Shown here one piece after another: positions 8,078 through 16,816 of a DNA stretch of 64,000 bases. The position numbers and the translations under genes were made by a program. The number at the start of each line of letters is the position of its first letter. Within the stretch, counting starts at the first letter, position 1. The stretch comes from Psychrobacillus psychrodurans (GTDB taxonomy: Bacteria > Bacillota > Bacilli > Bacillales_A > Planococcaceae): the NCBI GenBank assembly GCA_900114885.1, contig FOUN01000002.1:248001-312000 (forward strand), written 5' to 3'. The notes under the pieces are model-generated. The model did not search any database, was not told the DNA's origin, and saw nothing but the letters and a program-made list of their open reading frames with translations.

Positions 8078-9241
8078 ATGATTTCATATTTAAAACGTTA
8101 TGCAAGAAATTTCGACTACCCATTATTTTTTGTCTACTTAGCTTTATGCTTATTTGGGTTGGTAATGATTTATAGCGCTAGTATGGGCTGGGCAGTACTC
8201 AATTACGGTTGGGATCCTGACCATTTTTTCAATAAGCAAAAATCAAATTTACTGCTTTGTATACCAGTATTTTTTATAACTGCTTTTTTTCCTTATAAGC
8301 ATTATAAAAATAAAGTAATGATGCAACTAATGCTTCTTGTTATGTTTACTCTTTTATTTTTAGTGCATATTATCGGAGTTGGTGGAGAAAGTGGTTCTCA
8401 GAGCTGGATCGACTTAGGTTTTAATATCCAACCCTCCGAAATTGCAAAACTAGTAATAGTTTTATATTTTGCTGGAATATTTGCAAAAAAATCAGAAAAT
8501 GGTACATTAGATAAATTAAATGAATCCGTGGGACCACCATTAATCGTGTTATTTTTTGTTTTCGTGTCAATTATGATGGAGACAGACGTTGGGAATACAA
8601 TGATTATTAGTTTCGTAGCTATTTCAGTAATTGCAGCTAGTGGAATTAAATTTAAATCATTTTCCAAAATAATCGGATTAATTGGTATAGTTATCGTAGC
8701 GGGTCTATTTGCCATCTATATGATGAAAGATGCATTGTTGACAGATCGTCGTAGAGGAAGATTAGAAGCATTTTTCAATCCCTTTGATTACGAGCAAGGG
8801 TTTGGCTATCAAATTGTAAATGGTTATATTGCCATTGGATCAGGTGGTTTAACCGGCTTAGGTTTAGGGAATTCCAATCAGAAATATGGATATTTACCGG
8901 AACCACATACTGATTTTATCATGGCTATCATAGCAGAAGAACTTGGACTAATTGGGGTATTAATTGTTTTATGTGGTCTGTTCTTTATTGTATTCAAAGC
9001 GATTAGCATTGCCTTATCTACAAAGGATTCTCAAGCTCGTATGATCGCTGCGGGTATTGGTAGTATTATAGGTTTTCAAACTTTTATAAACTTAGGAGGA
9101 ATGCTTGGAATTATCCCGCTGACCGGGGTACCACTTCCATTTATAAGTTATGGGGGTACTTCTATTATTATTTTATCGGCAGCACTTGGGATATTGATGA
9201 ACGTATCTATGTTCGTGAAGCATGAAAAAAATAGACAATAA
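8078..9241 (+). CDS. ftsW: FtsW peptidoglycan glycosyltransferase (SEDS)
   Basis: A 387-residue polytopic SEDS-family protein that polymerises lipid II at the septum with a class B PBP. Around ten membrane segments are visible. Signature segments include GGESGSQSWIDLGFNIQPSEIAKL (in the middle third), GYLPEPHTDFIMAIIAEELG and the C-terminal PLTGVPLPFISYGGTS. SpoVE at 53.9 kb is a paralogue. The location upstream of pycA is that of ftsW (ylaO) in B. subtilis. The start follows AGAGGT, and pycA begins 12 nt after the stop. Confidence 0.92.
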   Translation: MISYLKRYARNFDYPLFFVYLALCLFGLVMIYSASMGWAVLNYGWDPDHFFNKQKSNLLLCIPVFFITAFFPYKHYKNKVMMQLMLLVMFTLLFLVHIIGVGGESGSQSWIDLGFNIQPSEIAKLVIVLYFAGIFAKKSENGTLDKLNESVGPPLIVLFFVFVSIMMETDVGNTMIISFVAISVIAASGIKFKSFSKIIGLIGIVIVAGLFAIYMMKDALLTDRRRGRLEAFFNPFDYEQGFGYQIVNGYIAIGSGGLTGLGLGNSNQKYGYLPEPHTDFIMAIIAEELGLIGVLIVLCGLFFIVFKAISIALSTKDSQARMIAAGIGSIIGFQTFINLGGMLGIIPLTGVPLPFISYGGTSIIILSAALGILMNVSMFVKHEKNRQ

Positions 9242-9253
9242 GGGGTGTATGGG

Positions 9254-12200
9254 ATGAAAAAGATTAAAAAGATTGTAGTTGCAAATAGAGGGGAAATTGC
9301 AATACGTATTTTTCGAGCATGTACAGAGTTAAATCTTCGAACAGTAGCTATCTACTCAAGAGAGGATAGTGGTTCGTTTCACCGATTTAAATCTGATGAG
9401 TCCTATTTAGTCGGGGAAGGTAAAAAACCAATCGATGCATATTTAGACATTGAAGATATAATTCGTATTACAAAAGAAAGTAAAGCTGATGCAATCCATC
9501 CAGGGTATGGCTTTCTTTCGGAAAATGTAGATTTTGCGAAAAGATGTGAAGAGGAAGGGATTATCTTTATCGGACCTACCTCTAGACATTTAGATATGTT
9601 TGGAGATAAAGTGAAAGCTCGGGAACAAGCAGTATTAGCAGGTATACCCGTTATTCCAGGAAGTGATGGACCTTTAGATACTGTTGAAGAGGTACGGGCA
9701 TTCGGTAAAGCTCACGGATATCCTTTAATGATTAAAGCATCTTTAGGTGGCGGCGGTCGTGGAATGCGCGTAGTTCAATCTGAAGATGAGCTTGAAAGTG
9801 CATATGAACGTGCTAAATCAGAGGCTAAAGCTGCTTTTGGCTCTGATGAAGTCTATGTTGAACGCTGTATTTTCCAGCCTAAACATATTGAAGTACAAAT
9901 TCTCGGTGATACTCAGGGTAATTTAATTCATTTATATGAACGCGATTGTTCAATTCAAAGAAGACATCAAAAAGTTGTGGAAATAGCACCTTCAAATTCT
10001 TTGAATTCAGAATTGCGCGACAAAATTTGTAAAGCGGCTGTTCAATTAATGACAAATGTTTCTTACATAAATGCTGGAACAGTAGAATTTTTAGTGACGG
10101 AAGATGAATTCTTTTTTATAGAAGTAAATCCAAGAATTCAAGTGGAGCATACGATTACAGAAATGATCACCGGTGTGGATATTGTCCATGCACAGATTAA
10201 AATTGCGGATGGCACAGCGCTTAATAGTGAGGAAATGGGAATTCCAAGCCAGGAAAACATGCCGTTATTTGGATTTGCTATTCAATCGCGTGTAACAACA
10301 GAGGATCCATTAAATAACTTTATGCCAGACACAGGTAAGTTAATGGTTTATCGCTCAGGTGGTGGATTTGGAGTACGCTTAGATGCAGGAAATGGGTTCC
10401 AAGGTGCTGTAATATCACCATATTACGACTCATTATTAGTGAAGGTTTCTACTTGGGGAATGTCATTTAAAGAAGCAGCAGCTAAAATGGACAGAAATTT
10501 GCAGGAGTTCCGAATTCGAGGGATTAAAACAAATATTCCTTTTTTGGAAAATGTCGTAAAACACCCAAGCTTTATTTCTGGTCAGTTTAATACAAGTTTC
10601 ATCGATTCAACTCCTGAATTATTTTTATTCCCAAATCGCAAAGACCGTGGAACTAAATTATTAAATTATATAGGGAATGTTACGATTAATGGTTTCCCAG
10701 GTATCGAGAAAAAGTCTAAACCTATTTTTGGTGCTATCAGAACACCAAGTTTTGATCTGAGTACTGCTCCTCCAATCGGCACAAAGCAAATTTTAGATGA
10801 ACATGGTGCCGATGGTGTGATTAATTGGGTTAAGCAACAACAAGGTGTATTGTTAACGGATACTACTTTCCGTGATGCTCATCAATCACTATTAGCAACA
10901 CGAGTTCGATCTCACGATATGTTTGGAATAGCAAAGGAATCTGCACAAGGGATGCATGATTTATTCTCCTACGAAATGTGGGGAGGGGCAACTTTTGACG
11001 TTGCATATCGTTTCCTAAAAGAAAATCCTTGGGATCGTTTGATAAAAATGAGACAAATGATTCCAAACGTATTATTCCAAATGTTATTCCGTGGAGCAAA
11101 TGCAGTAGGTTACAAAAATTATCCGGATAATGTGATAAAAGAGTTTATACAAAAGTCTGCAGAAGCTGGTATCGATGTATTCCGTATCTTTGATAGCCTA
11201 AACTGGATAAAAGGGATGGAAGTTGCTATAGATGCAACTAGACAATCAGGGAAAATTGCAGAAGCGGCACTATGTTACACTGGAGACATTTTAGATGATT
11301 CTAGAGACAAATATACGGTGCAATACTACAAAGACATGGCAAAAGAATTAGAAAACGCAGGGGCACATATTTTAGCGATTAAAGATATGGCTGGACTTTT
11401 AAAACCAGAAGCTGCTTATCGTTTAGTAAGTGAGTTAAAAAGCACAGTTGATATCCCTATTCATCTTCATACACATGATACTAGTGGTAACGGAGTATAT
11501 ACGTATGCAAAAGCTATAGAAGCAGGAGTGGACATAGTGGATACGGCATTAGGTGCAATGGCTGGTCTAACTTCACAACCGAGTGCAAGCAGTTTAAGTT
11601 ATGCGCTAAAAGGCTCTAATAGAGAGGTTATTGGAAATATTGAGGCATTTGAAAAAATCTCTTATTATTGGGAAGATGTTCGCAAATACTATCAAGATTT
11701 TGAGAGCGGTATGATGAGTCCTCATACTGAAATCTATGTACATGAGATGCCAGGGGGACAATATAGTAATCTTCAACAACAAGCTAAAGCAGTTGGACTA
11801 GGAGAGCGCTGGGAAGAAGTAAAGGAAATGTATTCTCGTGTAAATCTATTATTTGGTGATGTGGTGAAAGTTACCCCATCCTCTAAAGTGGTAGGGGATA
11901 TGGCTTTATTCATGGTACAAAATAATTTAGATGAAGTTTCTGTCATTACGAGAGGGAAGACAATCGATTTTCCGGATTCTGTTATAGAGTTTTTTGAAGG
12001 CTATATCGGACAGCCTTACGGAGGTTTCCCACAAGAATTACAAAAAGTGATTCTAAAGAGTCGCCAACCGATAACAGTTCGTCCAGGTGAATTACTCGAG
12101 CCGGTGGACTTTGAAGAAATAAAAGAAATATTATTCCATAAATTAGAACGACCTGTTACGAGTCAAGAGATTCTTGCTTACACTCTATATCCTAAGGTTT

Positions 12201-12694
12201 TTGAAGAATATAGTGAAATGGATAAAAACTTTGGTGATGTTTCGGTATTAGATACACCAACATTTTTATACGGATTGAGATTAGGGGAAGAAATTGAAGT
12301 GGAAATCGAGGTAGGAAAAACTTTAATTATCAAGCTTGTTTCTATAAGCGAGCCAACCCATGATGGAAACCGTATTATTTATTTCGAATTAAACGGTCAA
12401 CCACGTGAAATCTCTATTCAGGATTTGAATGTAGAAGTGAGCCATCTATCTAAACCAAAGGCAGATTTGACAAAAGAAGGTCATATTGGGGCAACTATGC
12501 CAGGTACTGTTCTAAAGGTGGCAATTTCTACAGGCAGCAAAGTGAAAAGAGGTCAACATCTCCTTATTACGGAAGCTATGAAAATGGAAACTACCGTACA
12601 AGCCCCGTTTAATGGAGTTGTAAAAGAGATTCATGTTATTGCTGGAGAGGCAATTGCAACTGGTGATTTGCTAATCGTGATGGATAAAGAATAA
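9254..12694 (+). CDS. pycA: Pyruvate carboxylase
   Basis: A 1146-residue biotin enzyme making oxaloacetate from pyruvate, bicarbonate and ATP. The domain order is biotin carboxylase (residues 1-450; ATP-grasp loop SLGGGGRGMR, EVNPRIQVEHTITE), carboxyltransferase (about 530-830; LLTDTTFRDAHQSLLATR and HLHTHDTSGNG), the PYC/allosteric domain, and a C-terminal biotinyl domain with EAMKMET carrying the biotinylated lysine. The length is typical. The ATG at 9254 is preceded by AGGGGTG at 6 nt; a GTG further upstream lies inside that site. It follows ftsW, as in B. subtilis. Confidence 0.97.
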   Translation: MKKIKKIVVANRGEIAIRIFRACTELNLRTVAIYSREDSGSFHRFKSDESYLVGEGKKPIDAYLDIEDIIRITKESKADAIHPGYGFLSENVDFAKRCEEEGIIFIGPTSRHLDMFGDKVKAREQAVLAGIPVIPGSDGPLDTVEEVRAFGKAHGYPLMIKASLGGGGRGMRVVQSEDELESAYERAKSEAKAAFGSDEVYVERCIFQPKHIEVQILGDTQGNLIHLYERDCSIQRRHQKVVEIAPSNSLNSELRDKICKAAVQLMTNVSYINAGTVEFLVTEDEFFFIEVNPRIQVEHTITEMITGVDIVHAQIKIADGTALNSEEMGIPSQENMPLFGFAIQSRVTTEDPLNNFMPDTGKLMVYRSGGGFGVRLDAGNGFQGAVISPYYDSLLVKVSTWGMSFKEAAAKMDRNLQEFRIRGIKTNIPFLENVVKHPSFISGQFNTSFIDSTPELFLFPNRKDRGTKLLNYIGNVTINGFPGIEKKSKPIFGAIRTPSFDLSTAPPIGTKQILDEHGADGVINWVKQQQGVLLTDTTFRDAHQSLLATRVRSHDMFGIAKESAQGMHDLFSYEMWGGATFDVAYRFLKENPWDRLIKMRQMIPNVLFQMLFRGANAVGYKNYPDNVIKEFIQKSAEAGIDVFRIFDSLNWIKGMEVAIDATRQSGKIAEAALCYTGDILDDSRDKYTVQYYKDMAKELENAGAHILAIKDMAGLLKPEAAYRLVSELKSTVDIPIHLHTHDTSGNGVYTYAKAIEAGVDIVDTALGAMAGLTSQPSASSLSYALKGSNREVIGNIEAFEKISYYWEDVRKYYQDFESGMMSPHTEIYVHEMPGGQYSNLQQQAKAVGLGERWEEVKEMYSRVNLLFGDVVKVTPSSKVVGDMALFMVQNNLDEVSVITRGKTIDFPDSVIEFFEGYIGQPYGGFPQELQKVILKSRQPITVRPGELLEPVDFEEIKEILFHKLERPVTSQEILAYTLYPKVFEEYSEMDKNFGDVSVLDTPTFLYGLRLGEEIEVEIEVGKTLIIKLVSISEPTHDGNRIIYFELNGQPREISIQDLNVEVSHLSKPKADLTKEGHIGATMPGTVLKVAISTGSKVKRGQHLLITEAMKMETTVQAPFNGVVKEIHVIAGEAIATGDLLIVMDKE

Positions 12695-12703
12695 CCAATA
12701 AAC

Positions 12704-12737
12704 AAAGGCTGTTAGACATTCCTGTCTGACAGCCTTT
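12704..12737 (+). terminator. Terminator of ftsW-pycA
   Basis: AAAGGCTGTTAGACA pairs with TGTCTGACAGCCTTT (14 of 15 positions) around a 4-nt loop. A T-rich tract follows. Confidence 0.88.
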
Positions 12738-12810
12738 TATTTTAGAATAAGTATATAAAAATATCCGGTGAACACGGGGTTCATGTGACTTTAAAGCAAG
12801 TAAAATACTA

Positions 12811-12934
12811 CAGTTTTCCGTTTCAGTTGGATGCTTTCCGCGGGCGCGGCTTCAATCTCTTCGTCACTGCATTCCTCCGGGGCTTTCAGCTAGTGGTGGT
12901 CCCACTGGAGTCGCACCTTTCACTACAATCAAAA
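12811..12934 (+). repeat. Dispersed GC-rich element, module R1 (copy 2)
   Basis: Starts CAGTTTTCCGTTTCAGTTGG, contains GCTTTCCGCGGGCG and ends CACTACAATCAA, matching the copy at 44495 at both ends. A single GCAAGTAA sits just upstream at 12796, a possible remnant of the R2 array. The stretch 12935-13128 between this element and the next holds nothing I can assign. Confidence 0.8.
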
Positions 12935-13128
12935 TAATGTGTAGTAATCAATCTAAATTTAGCGCAGCTTTTTGCTAGGGATAATAAGATTAATCAGTTA
13001 ATGTAAGAAGAAAAGCTATCTGAAATTGCAGTTGAATTAGTGATACTATTACTTGATGATGAATGAAGTAGATTTTCTTTAATACTAGTGAAAATTAGGG
13101 GGAATAGTAAGTTTTCACCAAATAATGA

Positions 13129-13436
13129 AGTGAGACAGCGAACGAAATTCTATCTCCGAGAGCTTCCTCTATGAATATGAAAATGTCTTTTCTCTTGTTA
13201 TCATACCGCACTTACCTGTTTCTAAGAGTTGCAGGAGGGCAACGGATAGCTAATCGCCATAAGATTACCGGAAAAAGGGATATGCTTGGTTGTGACGTCA
13301 GTCTCATCCAAGCATATCCCCAAATATTCACTAGATAATCAGAAGCAAGACGTCTGTCTAAAGACCTTCGGAAACGATAGGAAAAGGTTTTGTTCTTAAA
13401 GGACTTGGCGTTTGTTTACCCTGCTTTTCTTTTGTT
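13129..13436 (+). repeat. Structured intergenic element, module R3 (copy 2, longest)
   Basis: Holds the shared blocks CCGAGAGCTTCCTCTATGAA, TTTCTCTTGTTATC, CTGTTTCTAAGAGTTGCAGG and GCCATAAGATTACCGG. A 20-bp hairpin follows (13277-13296 with 13301-13320, two mismatches, 4-nt loop GTCA), then CTAAAGACCTTCGGAAACGA and AAAGGTTTTG. Compared with copy 1, the stem gained bases on both arms together. It stops two bases before the ctaA stop codon. Confidence 0.72.
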
Positions 13437-13437
13437 C

Positions 13438-14349
13438 TTAGTCATTCATTTTACTTCTTGATAATAGTAGAATCATATAGCATAACAGACCGAATAATAA
13501 GGATATAAATAAAGAATGCAATAAAGCTATGTAAAGATTTAGTTTAGTCAACACGACTAACATACCGGTAATTACTTGGCAGGAGACTAGTATTAAAGAG
13601 ATGACCCATCCCCAGTAAATTGCCCGTTGATCTTTATAATTTCGCATTACGTGAATCGCTATGATTAAAATCCAAATAAATATTAATCCTGCAGCAGCTC
13701 GATGCCCCATTTGTACCCACTCATATAAATTAGAAGGAAGTGCAAACTGGTCGTTATTACATAATGGCCAGTCATTACATATAAGACTAGATTCTGTATG
13801 TCTCACTAATGCACCGGTGTATACGACAATATAAGAATAAAGTGTAACACCAATTGTATGGAACTTTAATGTTTTGCCGATTCTGATTTTATCTGTATCG
13901 AACTTACGGTCAATCTCGAAAACTAATAAGGTTAATAATAAAACTGAAGCGAAGGAGATGAGAGAAATACCAAAATGAAGAGCCAATATAAAATCGCCTT
14001 GTCCCCATTTTACCTGTGCTGCTCCAATTAATGCTTGAGCGACTAAGAAAAATACCGCCATTGCTGATAAGAATTTTGTTTCTCGAACATGTCCAAGTGC
14101 CTTCCATGACCAAACTGCTAGGGCGACGATTAATATACCAACAGCCCCTGTAACTAGACGGTGTGAGAATTCAATCAATACCTCAGCAGTTATTACATCA
14201 GGTATAAGTTGTCCGTTACAACCAGGCCAGTGTCTACCGCAACCCATACCACTATCGGTTTTAGTAACTAATGCTCCTCCTAAAAGAATGAGCAGCATAC
14301 CAACTGTAGATGCAACAGCTAACAATTTTAAATTTTTATGAATGTGCAA
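13438..14349 (-). CDS. ctaA: Heme A synthase CtaA
   Basis: A 303-residue, eight-helix membrane protein that oxidises heme O to heme A for cytochrome oxidase. Each four-helix half keeps its signature: CGRHWPGC and EFSHR in the first, CNDWPLC and MGHRAAAG in the second. The histidines are heme ligands and the cysteine pair is the family's redox pair. The start is set at TTG 14349, 5 nt after AGGTG. A longer reading adds a basic, non-homologous extension of about 33 residues. The length matches B. subtilis CtaA (306). It diverges from ctaB across a 324-nt region. Confidence 0.93.
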   Translation of the reverse strand: MHIHKNLKLLAVASTVGMLLILLGGALVTKTDSGMGCGRHWPGCNGQLIPDVITAEVLIEFSHRLVTGAVGILIVALAVWSWKALGHVRETKFLSAMAVFFLVAQALIGAAQVKWGQGDFILALHFGISLISFASVLLLTLLVFEIDRKFDTDKIRIGKTLKFHTIGVTLYSYIVVYTGALVRHTESSLICNDWPLCNNDQFALPSNLYEWVQMGHRAAAGLIFIWILIIAIHVMRNYKDQRAIYWGWVISLILVSCQVITGMLVVLTKLNLYIALLHSLFISLLFGLLCYMILLLSRSKMND

Positions 14350-14673
14350 TTCGTCACCTACTTTATGTATCTTGCTCGTCTTAAAAAGACGGTATCTGCT
14401 TTTTGATGATATCGAATCACGGAGGAAAATACAATGTATAACCTTCAAACTAATAGGTAGAGTAATTGCATTTCACAAATTGTTCATAAATTCGTACTCG
14501 AACATTCACAAACAATGCACGAAAATGCATTACTATTGATATGTCCTAAGTATATAAAAGAGTATCTCAACTATATTTATGCGAAAATTATCATTAACTG
14601 TAGAAATTACTTAAGATTTTCGTTATAGTAAAAGGTAGCGGAATATGCTTACAACTTTGAAAGGAGGGACAGC
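14350..14673. other. ctaA-ctaB divergent control region
   Basis: A 324-nt gene-free region. It contains two TTTGTGAAW-like boxes, listed separately. It also has an 8-residue minigene (ATG 14434 to TAG 14460) behind a good GGAGG site at 14421, too short to call a gene but possibly a leader peptide. I find no convincing sigma-A promoter for ctaB. Confidence 0.5.
14471..14512 (-). promoter_or_regulatory. Candidate ResD boxes upstream of ctaA
   Basis: TTTCACAAA (14471-14479) and ATTCACAAA (14504-14512) read as TTTGTGAAA and TTTGTGAAT on the ctaA strand. They resemble sites bound by the response regulator ResD, which activates ctaA in B. subtilis under oxygen limitation. Assignment is by motif and family knowledge only. 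Confidence 0.4.
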
Positions 14674-15597
14674 ATGTCAAATGGTCATTCAATAACCGCA
14701 ACTAATGAGACTGAAACTGAACGAGTAAACACTTCATTTTTTCAAGATTTTTTATCGCTCATTAAAATAGGTATAGTCAATTCTAACTTATTTACAACTT
14801 TTACTGGTATGTGGCTAGCATTTCAATTTACCGATCGTAACTTTCTTCGAGAGTTGGATATATTATTTTATACGTTAATAGGGTCCGGAATGATTATCGC
14901 GGGTTCTGCAGCAATGAATAATTTTATCGATCGTGATATAGATCCTGTCATGAAGAGCAAAAAAGGAAGACCAACAGTTACTGGAAGGTTTAGTCCATTA
15001 GCCGTGCTAATAACTTCTTTTTCACTATTGATTGTAGGTGAAATTTTATTGTTTTTGGCCTCTACTTCAGCGGGAGTGTGGGGACTAGCAGGAATCGTCA
15101 GCTATGTTGTGTTATACTCGATGTGGTCTAAACGAAAATATGTGAGTAACACAATAGTTGGTAGTATATCTGGTGCAATACCACCTTTAATCGGGTGGGC
15201 AGCTGTTGAACCTAAATTAGGTTTTGGGGCACTTGCTTTATTTTTAATCATGTTTGCATGGCAACCTCCACATTTCTATGCGCTTGCGATGAAGCGTACA
15301 GAAGAATATCGAGCTGCCAATATCCCAATGCTACCAGTAGTAAAAGGTTTTAAACGTACAAAAGTGTCAATACTTTTATGGATTCTACTATTATTCCCAT
15401 TACCATTTTTATTAATGGAATTAGGTATAATATTTGTTGTTTTGGCAACTGCACTAAATCTTGGTTGGTTATACTTCTCCATCAAAGGTTTCCGTGTGAA
15501 GGATGATATAAAATGGGCAACAGGTATGTTTATATATTCCTTAAACTATATGACGATATTATTCGTAGCGATAATTATTTTTTCTATTTTTATTTAA
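14674..15597 (+). CDS. ctaB: Heme O synthase (protoheme IX farnesyltransferase) CtaB
   Basis: A 307-residue UbiA-superfamily prenyltransferase that adds a farnesyl group to heme B. The first aspartate-rich site is NNFIDRDIDPVM (about residue 88); the second is the YALAMKRTEEYRAANIPMLP loop (about 205). About nine membrane helices are visible. AAAGGAGGG lies 6 nt before the ATG. It heads the ctaBCDEF run, with ctaC beginning 102 nt downstream, and works with CtaA on the same heme pathway. Confidence 0.95.
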   Translation: MSNGHSITATNETETERVNTSFFQDFLSLIKIGIVNSNLFTTFTGMWLAFQFTDRNFLRELDILFYTLIGSGMIIAGSAAMNNFIDRDIDPVMKSKKGRPTVTGRFSPLAVLITSFSLLIVGEILLFLASTSAGVWGLAGIVSYVVLYSMWSKRKYVSNTIVGSISGAIPPLIGWAAVEPKLGFGALALFLIMFAWQPPHFYALAMKRTEEYRAANIPMLPVVKGFKRTKVSILLWILLLFPLPFLLMELGIIFVVLATALNLGWLYFSIKGFRVKDDIKWATGMFIYSLNYMTILFVAIIIFSIFI

Positions 15598-15699
15598 TCC
15601 TTGGAATTCTTTCTTTAGTCAACAAGAATTCATATAAACAGAACCACCACAGTCCAAAGAAACATGAAAACAACTATGAAAGAGGGGTTTGATTTAGCT

Positions 15700-16782
15700 A
15701 TGATGAAAGGGCTTAAAAAATGGCGACTTTTTTCACTGTTAGCAGCTCTAACGATTTTCTTATCGGGTTGTGGCGAGGAATACTTATCAACGCTTACACC
15801 TGCAGGACAAGTCGGTAGAGATCAATTTAACTTGTTATTACTATCTTCTGCTATTATGGCTTTAGTTATTATTGTAGTAGTAATTATTTATGTGGTTGCT
15901 CTAGTGAAATTCCGTCGCAAAAAAGTTGGGGAAGATGTTATTCCTAAACAAGTAGAGGGAAGTCATACGCTTGAGATAGTATGGACAGTTATTCCAATAT
16001 TACTGTTAATCGTACTTGCTATACCGACTGTTTACTATACTTATAAACATGCGGATGTAGCTGCAATGGATCAAGTCGATGAAGAAGGAAACAAAACAAA
16101 TGTAACTGTAAATGTTAAAGCAAGTCTTTATTGGTGGGAATTTGAGTATCCGGATTTAGGAATTGTTACAGCTCAAGAGTTAGTAGTTCCTACGGATCAA
16201 AAAGTTTATTTCAATTTAAAAGCTGCTGATGTGAAACACTCCTTCTGGATTCCTACAGCTGGCGGTAAAATGGATACAAACGTAGAAAATGTTAACCAAT
16301 TCTATTTAGAATTTGATGATGCATCTGCTAGTCTAGAACAAGGTGTTTTCTACGGTAAATGTGCGGAACTATGTGGACCGTCACATGCCCTTATGGATTT
16401 CAAAGTGAAAACTTTAGAACCAGAAGATTTTAATGCTTGGGTTGAAACAATGAAAACTAACGAGCATGTTGCAGAAGGTGAACTTGCTTCTCAAGGTGAA
16501 GAAATTTTCAATACTAGCTGTATTGCTTGTCACGCAACTTCAGGTGCTGGTACTACCGGCGGAATGGGTCCAAACTTAGCAACTTTTGGTGATCGTAATC
16601 GTGTTGCTGGATTTATGTCCCATGATGAAGAAAGCTTAAAAGAATGGATTAATAATCCTCAATTATACAAACCAGGTAACTTAATGCCTCAGCCAGAAAC
16701 TATTAACGACGGCGAAAAATTTAGTGAAGACCAATTAGATGCTCTTGCAGCATATCTAATGGGACTATCTGTAGAAAAATAA
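15700..16782 (+). CDS. ctaC: Cytochrome caa3 oxidase subunit II CtaC
   Basis: A lipoprotein with signal peptide and lipobox LSGC (Cys about residue 24), two membrane helices and a periplasm-side cupredoxin domain with the CuA ligands CAELCGPSHALM. A C-terminal cytochrome c domain follows, with heme site CIACH and axial Met in GNLMPQP. The fused cytochrome c defines the caa3 type, as in B. subtilis. The start is placed at ATG 15700 or 15703, behind an AGAGGGG site about 12 nt upstream. The ATG at 15664 has no site and would spoil the signal peptide. Confidence 0.93.
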   Translation: MMKGLKKWRLFSLLAALTIFLSGCGEEYLSTLTPAGQVGRDQFNLLLLSSAIMALVIIVVVIIYVVALVKFRRKKVGEDVIPKQVEGSHTLEIVWTVIPILLLIVLAIPTVYYTYKHADVAAMDQVDEEGNKTNVTVNVKASLYWWEFEYPDLGIVTAQELVVPTDQKVYFNLKAADVKHSFWIPTAGGKMDTNVENVNQFYLEFDDASASLEQGVFYGKCAELCGPSHALMDFKVKTLEPEDFNAWVETMKTNEHVAEGELASQGEEIFNTSCIACHATSGAGTTGGMGPNLATFGDRNRVAGFMSHDEESLKEWINNPQLYKPGNLMPQPETINDGEKFSEDQLDALAAYLMGLSVEK

Positions 16783-16816
16783 GTTCCGCAGATAATTTAT
16801 GAGGGAGGTTAAAGTT

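Noticed and set aside
14342-14539. 65-codon plus-strand frame in the ctaA-ctaB gap
   Set aside because: No ribosome binding site, unusual composition, partly antisense to ctaA.
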